Source: HGM04593 sp964458275
GTDB taxonomy: Bacteria; Bacteroidota; Bacteroidia; Bacteroidales; Bacteroidaceae
Length of the DNA stretch: 54,997 nt
Reading direction: 5' to 3'
NCBI GenBank assembly: GCA_964458275.1
Contig: CAYWIE010000012.1
Location: 1 to 54,997, forward strand
In this document: one piece after another, positions 23,855 through 32,521 of the stretch
How positions within the stretch are numbered: position 1 is the first letter of the stretch
Layout: the number at the start of each line of letters is the position of its first letter
Made by a program: the position numbers and the translations under genes
The notes under the pieces: generated by a model
Told to the model about the DNA's origin: nothing
The model's input: only the letters and a program-made list of their open reading frames with translations
The model's database searches: none

Positions 23855-26800
23855 TTAGAAACCTACAGTTAAACCAATAGTGTATGAACGTGAACGAGGT
23901 GTTTTAGACTGGTCCTCTGCACGTCCCCAACCTCCTACTGAAATCTCAGGATCGAGACCTGTGTACTTAGACCAGAAGCAGAGGTTGTCTGCCGAAGCAT
24001 AAACGTTCAATGTCTGGAGACCGTAACGCTTCAACCAGTTGGGCTCGAAGTTGTATGAGAGCTGGAGGTAAGAGAGACGCAAGTATGATGCATCCTCAAC
24101 GTAGCGGTCGCTACCCAACCAGTTGTAACCTGTGTTGTAGAGTGCGCGGGGAATCTCTGTGATATCACCCTCCTTACGCCAACGCCAGTTAACTGCGATG
24201 CTCTGGTTGTCGTTAGAGTACATGTTCTCTACTTTCATACGTGCTGTGTTCATAACGTCGATGTCGTAACGGTATGTGAAGTTAGCCTTCAAAGAGAGTC
24301 GTTTGTACTGGAATGTCAAACCGAAACCACCCTGTGCTTTGGGGTTTGAGTTACCGAGGTAAACCAAGTCGAGCTCGTTGATGTTACCGTCGAAGTTGAT
24401 ATCATCGTAGATAGCATCACCGCCCTTGAAGTCGTAAGCGTATGTTCCTGACTCTGTATCGTAGTTGTAAACCATCTGTTTGGGAGTACCGTCGGCGTTG
24501 TAAACGACTTTACCCTCTGCATCGAATACGATAGGACATGTTCCGTTGCGGCCTGCTGCTGCCTCTGAGAGTGCTTTCTCCCAGTTCTTGTAGCTGTAAC
24601 GGTAAACGCCTTTGTAACGGAAACCGTAGATTGAACCCAAGGGGTTGCCTACCTGGATACGGCCAAGGAATGTACCGTTCTTGAAGTCGTAGTCGGGGTT
24701 GTTGTTGTCAAGCACTGATTTCTCCATTGACTCAACTGAGTTGAAGTTCTGACCGATGTTGAAATATGCACTTACTGTGAGGTCTTTCACCAATTTGATC
24801 TTGGCTGTGCTGATGTTCATCTCCCATCCCTTGTTGCGGAGCTCACCTGTGTTCTTATATGTGAGTGAGGTGTAACCTGTTGTTGAGGGGATGCTGTAGT
24901 TCTGCATGAGCTGATCGCTTGTGGTGTTGTCGTAGTAGTTGAACGAACCGGTGATGAGGCTGTTGAAGAACTCGAAGTCTGAACCGAGGTTGAACTCCTT
25001 TTTCTTCTCCCAACGGAGTGTTGTAAGACGCATACCGCCGGGTACGAACGCTGTCATGTTCATGTATGAACCGCTGGGGGTATATGTAGAGTACATGAGG
25101 TAGTCATAAGCGGGAGCCGAACCTGACCAACCGTAACCGGGACGGATTGACAACATGTTCAACCATTTCTCAGACCATTTCATCCAAGGCTCGTCGGTGA
25201 TGTTCCAACGACCTGATACAGCGGGGAATACACCCCATTTGTTGTCCTTACCGAACTTGGTGTTACCCTCGGCACGGAGTGTGAATCCGAGTGAGTACTT
25301 TGACTTGTATGAGTAGTGGCTCTGAAGTGCGAATGACATTGAACGCCACTCACCTGTTGAGGTACCTGCGCCTGTAAGGTAAGAACCTACTGTTGTAGAT
25401 GTGATGTTTCCTGTGGGAAGACCGTAGGTTGTCTCCTGCTGCTCAGAGTTGTTACCTGAGTAGAGTTCATACTGACCGGTCATTGTAAGGAAGTGGTCGC
25501 TGTTGTTGAAGTGGGGTGTGAAGATAAGGTTGTGGCGTGTGGTGAACTGCAATGATTTGTAGTCCTTCATCCATGAACGGTTAATCTGGTCGTTTGTCCA
25601 GTCCTTTGTAACAAGAGCCGAAGGCATGAAGCTTGTCTCTGTGAAGGTGTTGGCGTTCATGTTAACCATACCACGATACTTCAACTGTGTCTCGTCGTCC
25701 TCAAGACCGAGGAGGTTGTACTCCAATGTCAACTGAGGTGTGATTGAGTATGTCTCCTCGTCGTTGCGTGCGAGGTTCGCTACTCCGACGGGGTTCTGTA
25801 CGTTCTTCTGGTTGTCTGTGAAGATACCGCTGGCGCTCTCAAGCATCTGATAGTATTCGGGGGTGTTGTTGCCGAAACGGTCCTGTGCATAGATTGCCAT
25901 GTTAGGCATGATGATCTGTGCTGTACCCAAGATGTTGTTACCGTAGTTCTTTCTGTTGTTTGTGTATGTGAAAGAGAAGTCGGATACAACCTTGATACGG
26001 TCTGATACATAGTAGTCGAGGGCCATTGTGGTTGTGTAACGGTCGAGCAACTGACGGATAATTGTACCTGTCTCGTTGTAGTAACCGCCTGAGATACGGA
26101 ATGTAGCCTTTTCACCACCACCGGTGAGCGAGATGTTGTGCTCGTTGGTGTAACCGTGCTTTGAAACTGCGTCTACCCAATCGGTATTCTCGTTGTAGTT
26201 CTCGTACTGAGCGAAGTTGGGGTTGTAGTTCAACTCTTCTACATCGCCGATTGCTGCGTTCTGCTGGGGGTTGAAGTGAGACTCCTTGAGCAACATGGTG
26301 TAGTCATCACCGTTGAGGAGGTTAAGACCGCTGGGAATCCATTTGTCCTTGAAACGGTAGCTGTACTGCAAACGTGTCTTACCGCGTGAACCACGCTTTG
26401 TCTTGATCTTGATGACACCGTTAGCACCGCGTGAACCCCAGATGGCACAAGCTGAAGCATCCTTCAATACCTCGATTGACTCGATGTCGTCGGGGTTGAC
26501 TGTAAGAAGCTGTGCGAATGACTCTTGGTTGGCGTCGGCGAAGTCGAATGTCTCACCGGTAGGCATTTCGAAGATGTTGTCGTTAACAACGATCAAGGGC
26601 TGTGCGTTACCGTTGATTGATGAGGTACCACGCAAACGCATTGTTGTACCTGAACCAAGGTCTCCTGAGTTGAATGTGATGTCAAGACCGGCAATCTGTC
26701 CCTGAAGTGCCTCGTCAACTGATGCGAAAGAGAGACCTTCCATCTCTGACATGCTGAACTTCTGTGTTGCCTGTGAAACCTCACGTGAGAGAATGTCGAG

Positions 26801-27163
26801 GGCACCGCTCTGTGTACGGGGCTTTGCCTCAATAACGACCTCTTCCATCATGTTGTCCTCTACCATCTTTACATTGAACACTGTACGTGAACCAATCTCA
26901 AGAACCTGTGTCTTATATCCGATATAAGAGATTTCGAGTCGGTTACTTGTGTTCTTTACAACCATACTGAAGTTACCCTCCATATCGGTTACGGCTGCTT
27001 CGATAATACGGTTGGTCTTGTCGCGCTCGGTAACGTTTACCATCATAAGCGGACCTTCGGAATCACTTGAAATGTTTCCGGAAATTCTCGCACTCTTCTG
27101 TGCAAATGCGGTTCCTACGCAGCAACAGAGAAGGAGAAACAATAAATGTTTTATCTTTATCAT
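23855..27163 (-). CDS. SusC/RagA-family TonB-dependent transporter (SusC2)
   Basis: Outer-membrane TonB-dependent importer of 1102 residues. The start is at MIKIKHLLFLLL (27163), because upstream in-frame codons overlap the previous gene and lack a signal peptide. The signal peptide ends at GTAFAQ. Then come a carboxypeptidase-D-like domain (ARISGNISSDSEGPLMMVNV, about 25-105), a TonB-box region (EEVVIEAKPRTQ), and a plug with GQIAGLDI, RLRGTSSINGNAQPLIVV and GSRGANGVIKIKTKRG. The barrel ends in SRSYTIGLTVGF. In this family the residues after LIVV are usually a DG pair; here they are ND, a minor deviation. SusD2 follows by 12 bp, and the FAS1-A stop lies 13 bp upstream. Confidence 0.95.
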   Translation of the reverse strand: MIKIKHLLFLLLCCCVGTAFAQKSARISGNISSDSEGPLMMVNVTERDKTNRIIEAAVTDMEGNFSMVVKNTSNRLEISYIGYKTQVLEIGSRTVFNVKMVEDNMMEEVVIEAKPRTQSGALDILSREVSQATQKFSMSEMEGLSFASVDEALQGQIAGLDITFNSGDLGSGTTMRLRGTSSINGNAQPLIVVNDNIFEMPTGETFDFADANQESFAQLLTVNPDDIESIEVLKDASACAIWGSRGANGVIKIKTKRGSRGKTRLQYSYRFKDKWIPSGLNLLNGDDYTMLLKESHFNPQQNAAIGDVEELNYNPNFAQYENYNENTDWVDAVSKHGYTNEHNISLTGGGEKATFRISGGYYNETGTIIRQLLDRYTTTMALDYYVSDRIKVVSDFSFTYTNNRKNYGNNILGTAQIIMPNMAIYAQDRFGNNTPEYYQMLESASGIFTDNQKNVQNPVGVANLARNDEETYSITPQLTLEYNLLGLEDDETQLKYRGMVNMNANTFTETSFMPSALVTKDWTNDQINRSWMKDYKSLQFTTRHNLIFTPHFNNSDHFLTMTGQYELYSGNNSEQQETTYGLPTGNITSTTVGSYLTGAGTSTGEWRSMSFALQSHYSYKSKYSLGFTLRAEGNTKFGKDNKWGVFPAVSGRWNITDEPWMKWSEKWLNMLSIRPGYGWSGSAPAYDYLMYSTYTPSGSYMNMTAFVPGGMRLTTLRWEKKKEFNLGSDFEFFNSLITGSFNYYDNTTSDQLMQNYSIPSTTGYTSLTYKNTGELRNKGWEMNISTAKIKLVKDLTVSAYFNIGQNFNSVESMEKSVLDNNNPDYDFKNGTFLGRIQVGNPLGSIYGFRYKGVYRYSYKNWEKALSEAAAGRNGTCPIVFDAEGKVVYNADGTPKQMVYNYDTESGTYAYDFKGGDAIYDDINFDGNINELDLVYLGNSNPKAQGGFGLTFQYKRLSLKANFTYRYDIDVMNTARMKVENMYSNDNQSIAVNWRWRKEGDITEIPRALYNTGYNWLGSDRYVEDASYLRLSYLQLSYNFEPNWLKRYGLQTLNVYASADNLCFWSKYTGLDPEISVGGWGRAEDQSKTPRSRSYTIGLTVGF

Positions 27164-27176
27164 AGCGGTTATCTCT

Positions 27177-30100
27177 TTACTTATTAATAGGTTGACCATC
27201 GGGACCTACGGTAACGATTGAATCGGGGAACATTACGTTTCCGAGTGTATCAAGACCGAGTGCTACACCGTCCCAATTGATGAAGTTACCCTCCTCGTTG
27301 ATGAGGAAGCCGTCTTCTGTGATAAGAATCTTGGCTGTGTCGGCACGGTATACATATTCTTCGCGAGACATGGGTGTCCACTCAGATTCGGGTTTCTTCT
27401 TCATGATGTAACCTGTCTTCTGGTAAACTTCGCCTTCTGCTGTTTCGAATATCATGCTGTTGCGGTAACCGATGAGGTACTTCTGCTTGTCGGCACCTAC
27501 CTCGATTTCGTCTACGATTTCACCATCTGTTGCAAAGCGGCGGAAGCGGCCGTCGTAACCGAGAACGCCTGAGTTGTAGAGCGCCTTGTCAATCTGGTGG
27601 ATTACTGCGAATGAAGAGGTTGAGATACCTGTTGCCTTCTGTGCGCTTGAACCTTTTACAAGAAGGTCGCGGGCAAGAACGTTCCATGTCTGGCCTTCTT
27701 TGCCATCCTCGTTCATTACGTATGCGATGTTGCCCATGTTGTCCTTAACAGAGATTGTTGCCTTGCCTGTTGTGGGGTTGGGGCGTGTCTTGATGACTGT
27801 CTCGAAGAATCGGCCTGTTGCATCATCGATGGCAGCTGTCTCGTAGCGTACTGTATCGTAGCGTACACCTGCTGAAAGCACTGAGAAGGGCTGGTTGTCA
27901 ACGTAAACGGCGTTATCTTGGAAGTGGTAACGGACGAACTTGTTGATAAGGCGGAGCGCTGATGCTACACGACCTTCGTTACCCTCGGCAAGTTCTGCCT
28001 CTACCTGCTCCCATGTGGGAAGACCGAGTGCATAAGCTGCTTCGATTGCTTCGTTTGTGGGCACGTATACTGAGTAGTGGTATGTGCTGAAGAAAGGCAC
28101 TGCATAGTCCATAGGCCACTCTGAGCCAGACTGGGGCATGTAGAAGATTGCATACTTCTTGAGTGAGTCGGTTGTTACCTTTGTAAGGTCTGTTGCCAAG
28201 GGGAATGTCTTCTGGAGGAATTCGCCCCAGTTAGCAGGACCGTTACAGAGTTCGAAGAATGCGTTGAAAGGATCGCTCTCTGTTGCTGCATTCATTGACA
28301 TAAGGTAGTTAACTGATTTTGTGGGAGGTGATACTACACCTGAAGGACGTGTAGGATCTTCTGAATATGTACAGTATGTGATACCGTTCTTTTCGGGGAA
28401 GCGCTGTTTAACGGCGATTTCTGTGCCGTTCTCAATCTGCTCACCGCCATAGAACTTGACACCCTGCTCGTCGCGTGATGTTACCTTACATTTTACTGTA
28501 CCGTAACCCTTTGTGAGGTAATACTGGTTGCCTGACTCGATTGAGTCTACTATAATAAGGTACTCCATGAGGTCGTGCAGACGGTTACCCATAGCGCTAC
28601 CCTCTGTGAGTGATGTTGCCAAAGCCTCTGTTCCTACTGAGTCGAGGATTTCGTATGTAACGGGATCGAATTCGTATTTGTCTGCCCATACACCGTCTGA
28701 CTTGTCGCTGGCTTTCTTACGGCCGAACTTGAACTTCCATGCAAGGGGCTGACCGCTCTTCAATGAAGAGGGATCGAAGTATACGAAGTATTCGTCATCG
28801 GGTACGAGGAAACTGAAGTATGAGTCCATAGCCAAGAGGTATGAATCATAGTCGAGGTCGTTGATGACGCGGTTCATGATACGCATGTTCTGCATGATAA
28901 GGGGAGGTGTCATAACCGCCTGATATTTTGCAGGACCGAATACATTATTTAATATATATATAACACCGTTGTTGGCGAGTACACACTCTTCAACATCTGC
29001 GGGTGTGATACCCATGGGGTCACGAGCGTCGTTTGTAACCTTGTCGAACTTGCTGGGTACGTTTGAAACGAACGAGTTCTTCATAAGGTTAGCAAGGAAT
29101 GCCTGTACGATGTCAAGGGGAATTGAGTCGAGACAGGGTGCGATAGACATGTAGTTGTTGACGTCGATTGCATCATAGTCTTCTGCCTTTGCATAGCGCT
29201 CAACGATTGATGAACCTACACCGTAAACCTCTCTCTGCTGGGGTGTAAGGTCTTCGTAGTTTACGTTCTGCTTAGAGATGGGAGCAAAGAAGCGGAATAT
29301 CATTTCGTCTTTGGGAACAAGCATTGCTGCCATATCAGCCTCCTTTGCACTTGAACCTGCTACCTGTGTGAAACCGGGGTCGAAGGGAAGTACAATTTCA
29401 TTGAAGCTCTGATCTACGTCGTCGTCATCCTTGAATGTAGATGCATCCTTTACAGAATACTTCATATTATATATACGCTCATCGTTCTCTGCATCACCAT
29501 AGTGATAGATACGGTTGTACTCTGCTGTAGTTGCTGCATCGTAAACGGGATAAGCGAAACGGTCGAGCATGCGGCTGAAGAGCTGTGTATTGGGGTTCTC
29601 ACGAAGCTCCTGTGCCATATCTGCGGGAGGTACGAGCACGCTGTCCATGCGATAGATGTAACCGTTCTTACATGTGATTGTCAATGTATCGTCTGTGAAG
29701 TTACCGTAGTCGATTCCGCTTGCAAGCACCTTGTTGCCATAGATGAATGCCTCAGTGCCTGTACGTGTCTTCTTGCGGTTGTAGAAGATGTCGAAGTCTG
29801 TATCGACAATGCTGTTTGTTGTAAGGTACTCATGAAGGAAGTGTACCATCATGGGGTCTGATGCACCTGATACGATGCGGACACCCTTACCGTCATTGGC
29901 AGCGCGGAAGCGGTCGAAGAACTTGTTGTTCTGGGGGAGACGGAAGCCCACTGCTGTGTTTTCGTCGTCTGTGTAGAAAGGTACTGTATCGAGCTTTGAT
30001 GCCGATGTTGTACGACGCAAGCAGCTTCCTTCTACAGGGGGGTTACCTTCGCGGCTTGAAAGCATATCGAGAAGATAGGCATTGTCAAGCATTGCGTTGT

Positions 30101-30461
30101 AAAGAATCACTTTCTTCTGTGCAGTTGAGAGGTCTTCGTAACATGTTACGCCCCAATCATTGTTTGCATAGAATCTGTCGAATGCCGCGTCATCGGCAAT
30201 GAAGAGAGTTTTACTACCTGTACGTGCAAGGATGTCCTTGAGGTCCAAATCCTCGATGATACGTACATAGTTCCGATAGGTGCGTTCCCCGCTTTCCTCG
30301 TTGAGGAAATCGTAAATACTGGAACCCAGCCAAGACGGTTCGCTGTCGTCGTACTTGTAATCGTCGAATACGTCGGTACAAGACTGGAACAAGCCGCCTG
30401 TAACAAGCGCACACATTGCGATAAGTGCGCAGCTAAATTTACTTAAGCAGTTTTTAAACAT
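27177..30461 (-). CDS. large multi-FAS1 surface lipoprotein, FAS1-A, first gene of the operon
   Basis: The 1094-residue lipoprotein has lipid Cys28 (FQSC) followed by TDVFDDYKYDD, a very acidic start. Three FAS1-like regions can be seen. One at about 65-290 has KTLFIADDAAFDRF, VILYNAMLDNAYL and NGYIYRMDSVL. A second at about 290-530 closes with NGVIYILNNVF. A third at about 800-1000 has YSVYVPTNEAIEAAYALG, NKFVRYHFQDNAVY and a closing SFAVIHQIDKALY. The C-terminal 120 residues (YQKTGYIMKKKPESEWTPM) are unassigned. FAS1 modules are generally adhesive or ligand-binding. Because it is the first gene behind the promoter at 30545, it is probably made in the largest amount. I know no characterised homologue. 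Confidence 0.8.
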   Translation of the reverse strand: MFKNCLSKFSCALIAMCALVTGGLFQSCTDVFDDYKYDDSEPSWLGSSIYDFLNEESGERTYRNYVRIIEDLDLKDILARTGSKTLFIADDAAFDRFYANNDWGVTCYEDLSTAQKKVILYNAMLDNAYLLDMLSSREGNPPVEGSCLRRTTSASKLDTVPFYTDDENTAVGFRLPQNNKFFDRFRAANDGKGVRIVSGASDPMMVHFLHEYLTTNSIVDTDFDIFYNRKKTRTGTEAFIYGNKVLASGIDYGNFTDDTLTITCKNGYIYRMDSVLVPPADMAQELRENPNTQLFSRMLDRFAYPVYDAATTAEYNRIYHYGDAENDERIYNMKYSVKDASTFKDDDDVDQSFNEIVLPFDPGFTQVAGSSAKEADMAAMLVPKDEMIFRFFAPISKQNVNYEDLTPQQREVYGVGSSIVERYAKAEDYDAIDVNNYMSIAPCLDSIPLDIVQAFLANLMKNSFVSNVPSKFDKVTNDARDPMGITPADVEECVLANNGVIYILNNVFGPAKYQAVMTPPLIMQNMRIMNRVINDLDYDSYLLAMDSYFSFLVPDDEYFVYFDPSSLKSGQPLAWKFKFGRKKASDKSDGVWADKYEFDPVTYEILDSVGTEALATSLTEGSAMGNRLHDLMEYLIIVDSIESGNQYYLTKGYGTVKCKVTSRDEQGVKFYGGEQIENGTEIAVKQRFPEKNGITYCTYSEDPTRPSGVVSPPTKSVNYLMSMNAATESDPFNAFFELCNGPANWGEFLQKTFPLATDLTKVTTDSLKKYAIFYMPQSGSEWPMDYAVPFFSTYHYSVYVPTNEAIEAAYALGLPTWEQVEAELAEGNEGRVASALRLINKFVRYHFQDNAVYVDNQPFSVLSAGVRYDTVRYETAAIDDATGRFFETVIKTRPNPTTGKATISVKDNMGNIAYVMNEDGKEGQTWNVLARDLLVKGSSAQKATGISTSSFAVIHQIDKALYNSGVLGYDGRFRRFATDGEIVDEIEVGADKQKYLIGYRNSMIFETAEGEVYQKTGYIMKKKPESEWTPMSREEYVYRADTAKILITEDGFLINEEGNFINWDGVALGLDTLGNVMFPDSIVTVGPDGQPINK

Positions 30462-30514
30462 AAATATAAATTTTATAAATAATTAAATTTTTTCAACATG
30501 CGTTTTAAGCAACC

Positions 30515-30528
30515 TACACTAAAGTGTA
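30515..30528. promoter_or_regulatory. palindrome in the leader of the FAS1/SusCD operon
   Basis: TACACT-AA-AGTGTA is a perfect 6+6 bp inverted repeat about 10-20 bp downstream of the expected transcription start. It could be an operator for a repressor or a small hairpin at the 5' end of the mRNA. Confidence 0.45.
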
Positions 30529-30544
30529 TGGTCTATGTAATGTG

Positions 30545-30575
30545 CAAAAATAACTCTTTTATGGTAATGTTCAAA
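30545..30575 (-). promoter_or_regulatory. promoter of the FAS1/SusCD operon
   Basis: On the minus strand TTTG (30572-30575) and TATTTTTG (30545-30552) match both elements of the Bacteroidetes primary-sigma promoter (TTTG / TAnnTTTG), with a 19 bp spacer. Transcription would start near 30538, giving a leader of about 77 bases before FAS1-A. Confidence 0.75.
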
Positions 30576-30688
30576 TTTATTCTATAATTTTTCGCCTCAA
30601 AGAGTAAAATTTCACATTATAAAAACCAAAATTGGCTGTTTTCGGAAAATATTGATTATGACAACTGAATTTATCGAAGATTTTTCTT

Positions 30689-30706
30689 TTAACATTTAAA
30701 TGTTAA
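30689..30706. repeat. 18 bp perfect palindrome upstream of the FAS1/SusCD operon
   Basis: TTAACATTTAAATGTTAA is a perfect palindrome. The sequence TTAACATTTAAA recurs at 30731-30742, 42 bp away, about four helical turns. Both lie 110-170 bp upstream of the -33 element in a very AT-rich gap. The remainder of 30576-30936 shows no gene. Confidence 0.45.
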
Positions 30707-30936
30707 TTTTCAAATTTGATTAACTGCTTTTTAACATTTAAAAAGAAGATTTTCCGGCACGGGTAAAATGTTATATTATTGTAATTTATATTAATTTTTC
30801 TTTATTTTGCGAACTTTTTTCGTGTTCCGGCTGTTATTAGAATAGAAAAAGAATCGAGTGAAGGGGAATGAAAAAATACTACAAGTAATACAGGATTTAC
30901 CCCAAGAACATACATCAACAACTGCAACAACAGAAC

Positions 30937-30967
30937 AAAAAAAACGGGCACTTGTGCCCGTTTTTTT
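30937..30967. terminator. bidirectional terminator after the PD40-type lipoprotein gene
   Basis: AAAAAAAACGGGCA and TGCCCGTTTTTTT form a perfect stem with a CTTG loop and T runs in both directions. It lies 22 bp beyond the stop codon of the leftward gene at 30990 and insulates the FAS1/SusCD operon promoter region. Confidence 0.88.
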
Positions 30968-30989
30968 GCTATAGAAATAAAACCCTGAA

Positions 30990-32516
30990 TCACTTCTTGC
31001 AATTATCCGAATATGTCGCCTTAACAGCTTCACCGGCAAGAACATCCGCCATTTCGTATGGTGTAAATTTCACAGGCTCAACAGTGAATTCAGGACGGTT
31101 GAACGACTTATCGAACAAAGGATAGAAATCGGGAGTGCTCTGCGGAAGAACAAACGCCTTAGAGGTACGCCCGTCGCTGCCTACATGAGCCATATAAACG
31201 CGTGTATAATTGGTATCATCACGACGGCTGGAGAACATTATCCATTTGCCATTGCTGCTCCACGAAGGATAGCTCTCGGCTTGAGCCGAATTGGAATTTC
31301 GAAGCATCTCCCACTCCTTAGTTTCGAGATTCAACATGCAGATGTCGGCATCGCTGTGCCACACATGGAAACAGCCATAGGAGCCAAGCGCGAAGAGGAG
31401 GTATTTTCCATCGGGAGAGACACGCGGCAGAGTGGCACTCTTGCCCATACGGGAAGCAGCAAAGAGAGTGTCGGGTTCTCCGAATTCAAATGTTTCGGGA
31501 TTCCACGAACAGCTTAGAATATCGTACTTTATCTCGTCGTAACGCACAATCTCATTCTGACTGTAAGACTTTGTCGTGTCGGTTATCTCAAAGTGAGCCG
31601 AACAATAGTAGAGTGTGCGACCGTCAGCAGACCAGCAAGGGAAAACCTCAAGGTCGTTCTTGCCGTTAGAGATATGCGACACTTTGTTGTTCTGCGGGTT
31701 ATAGAGTATAATATCGCTCTCCACATCCTGCACCTCTACCTTGTCGGGATGAGCGGTGTGGAACACCTGTCCTGTATGATTCACCGAGTATGCAACGACA
31801 TCATATACCGGGTTGAACGCGGGATATACTCCGGCAGAAATCGTCGAATCTGTCTTGAGGTCTATCTTGCGCATCTCTCCATTGTGGACGAATAGGGTTC
31901 CTCCAAGATGCTGACGGGCATGGAACTGCATATTGTCTGTCTTGAAGTTCTTGTATGAATGGCAGTTAATGCACTGACCTTTCTGTTCTGTGGCAAGCAG
32001 CATATTGCTGAATATTACCTTCTCGTCATAGCAGGTGAGGTCGCGCTGCATTATTTCGAGCTTTTCATACGCCACATAAGAGGGCGGTATAAGACGGTAG
32101 GAGAGGTAGCGGTCTATCGAGTCGGGCGATACGGTTATGTAGAACGGACGGTCGGCAAACCATTTGCTCTCCTTTTCGTAAAAGACCTCGACCTTTATCT
32201 TCGACACCTTCTTGACATCCGCAGTAAGAGAACGCCAATCTTCGAGCGAGGGCATCACATTCCTGCCCGGCAGCAGCACCTGGCTCTTTTCGCCCTGAGA
32301 CGTGAAACGTGTTACGAAAGAGGTTGCGCCCTTCTCTCTGATTTCAAACGTAAGAGGGGCAATGTTGCAGGGGACGGTTACCCCCTTGTAGTCGGGGTAG
32401 ATAAGCGGCTGTTTTTTGCTTGAAACGGGAGACTCAGGCACTGAGGGAGCGCCGCAAGAGACAAACCCTACCGCCAGCATCATTGCCAACAGCGGTATAA
32501 ATATATGCTTTTTCAT
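30990..32516 (-). CDS. PD40/TolB-type beta-propeller lipoprotein with a CxxCH haem-c-like motif
   Basis: The 508-residue lipoprotein has lipid Cys21 (FVSC) followed by GAPS, so a periplasmic-side anchor is likely. From about residue 215 the sequence shows repeated PD40/TolB-type blades (EVFPCWSADGRTLYYCSAH, TLPRVSPDGKYLLFA, ESYPSWSSNGKWIMFSSRR). Before the propeller, QCINCHSY provides Cys182, Cys185 and His186, the exact CxxCH pattern for covalent haem c, and further His residues follow at FHARQH. Haem binding is inference. The start at 32516 follows the upstream stop by 5 bp, so the gene is cotranscribed with the large membrane protein gene. The pair looks like a unit of unknown function. 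Confidence 0.72.
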   Translation of the reverse strand: MKKHIFIPLLAMMLAVGFVSCGAPSVPESPVSSKKQPLIYPDYKGVTVPCNIAPLTFEIREKGATSFVTRFTSQGEKSQVLLPGRNVMPSLEDWRSLTADVKKVSKIKVEVFYEKESKWFADRPFYITVSPDSIDRYLSYRLIPPSYVAYEKLEIMQRDLTCYDEKVIFSNMLLATEQKGQCINCHSYKNFKTDNMQFHARQHLGGTLFVHNGEMRKIDLKTDSTISAGVYPAFNPVYDVVAYSVNHTGQVFHTAHPDKVEVQDVESDIILYNPQNNKVSHISNGKNDLEVFPCWSADGRTLYYCSAHFEITDTTKSYSQNEIVRYDEIKYDILSCSWNPETFEFGEPDTLFAASRMGKSATLPRVSPDGKYLLFALGSYGCFHVWHSDADICMLNLETKEWEMLRNSNSAQAESYPSWSSNGKWIMFSSRRDDTNYTRVYMAHVGSDGRTSKAFVLPQSTPDFYPLFDKSFNRPEFTVEPVKFTPYEMADVLAGEAVKATYSDNCKK

Positions 32517-32521
32517 GATTA

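Noticed and set aside
10440..30461. The FAS1/SusCD region as a mobile or integrated element
   Set aside because: No integrase, transposase, flanking direct repeats or tRNA junction are visible, and both ends are ordinary terminators.
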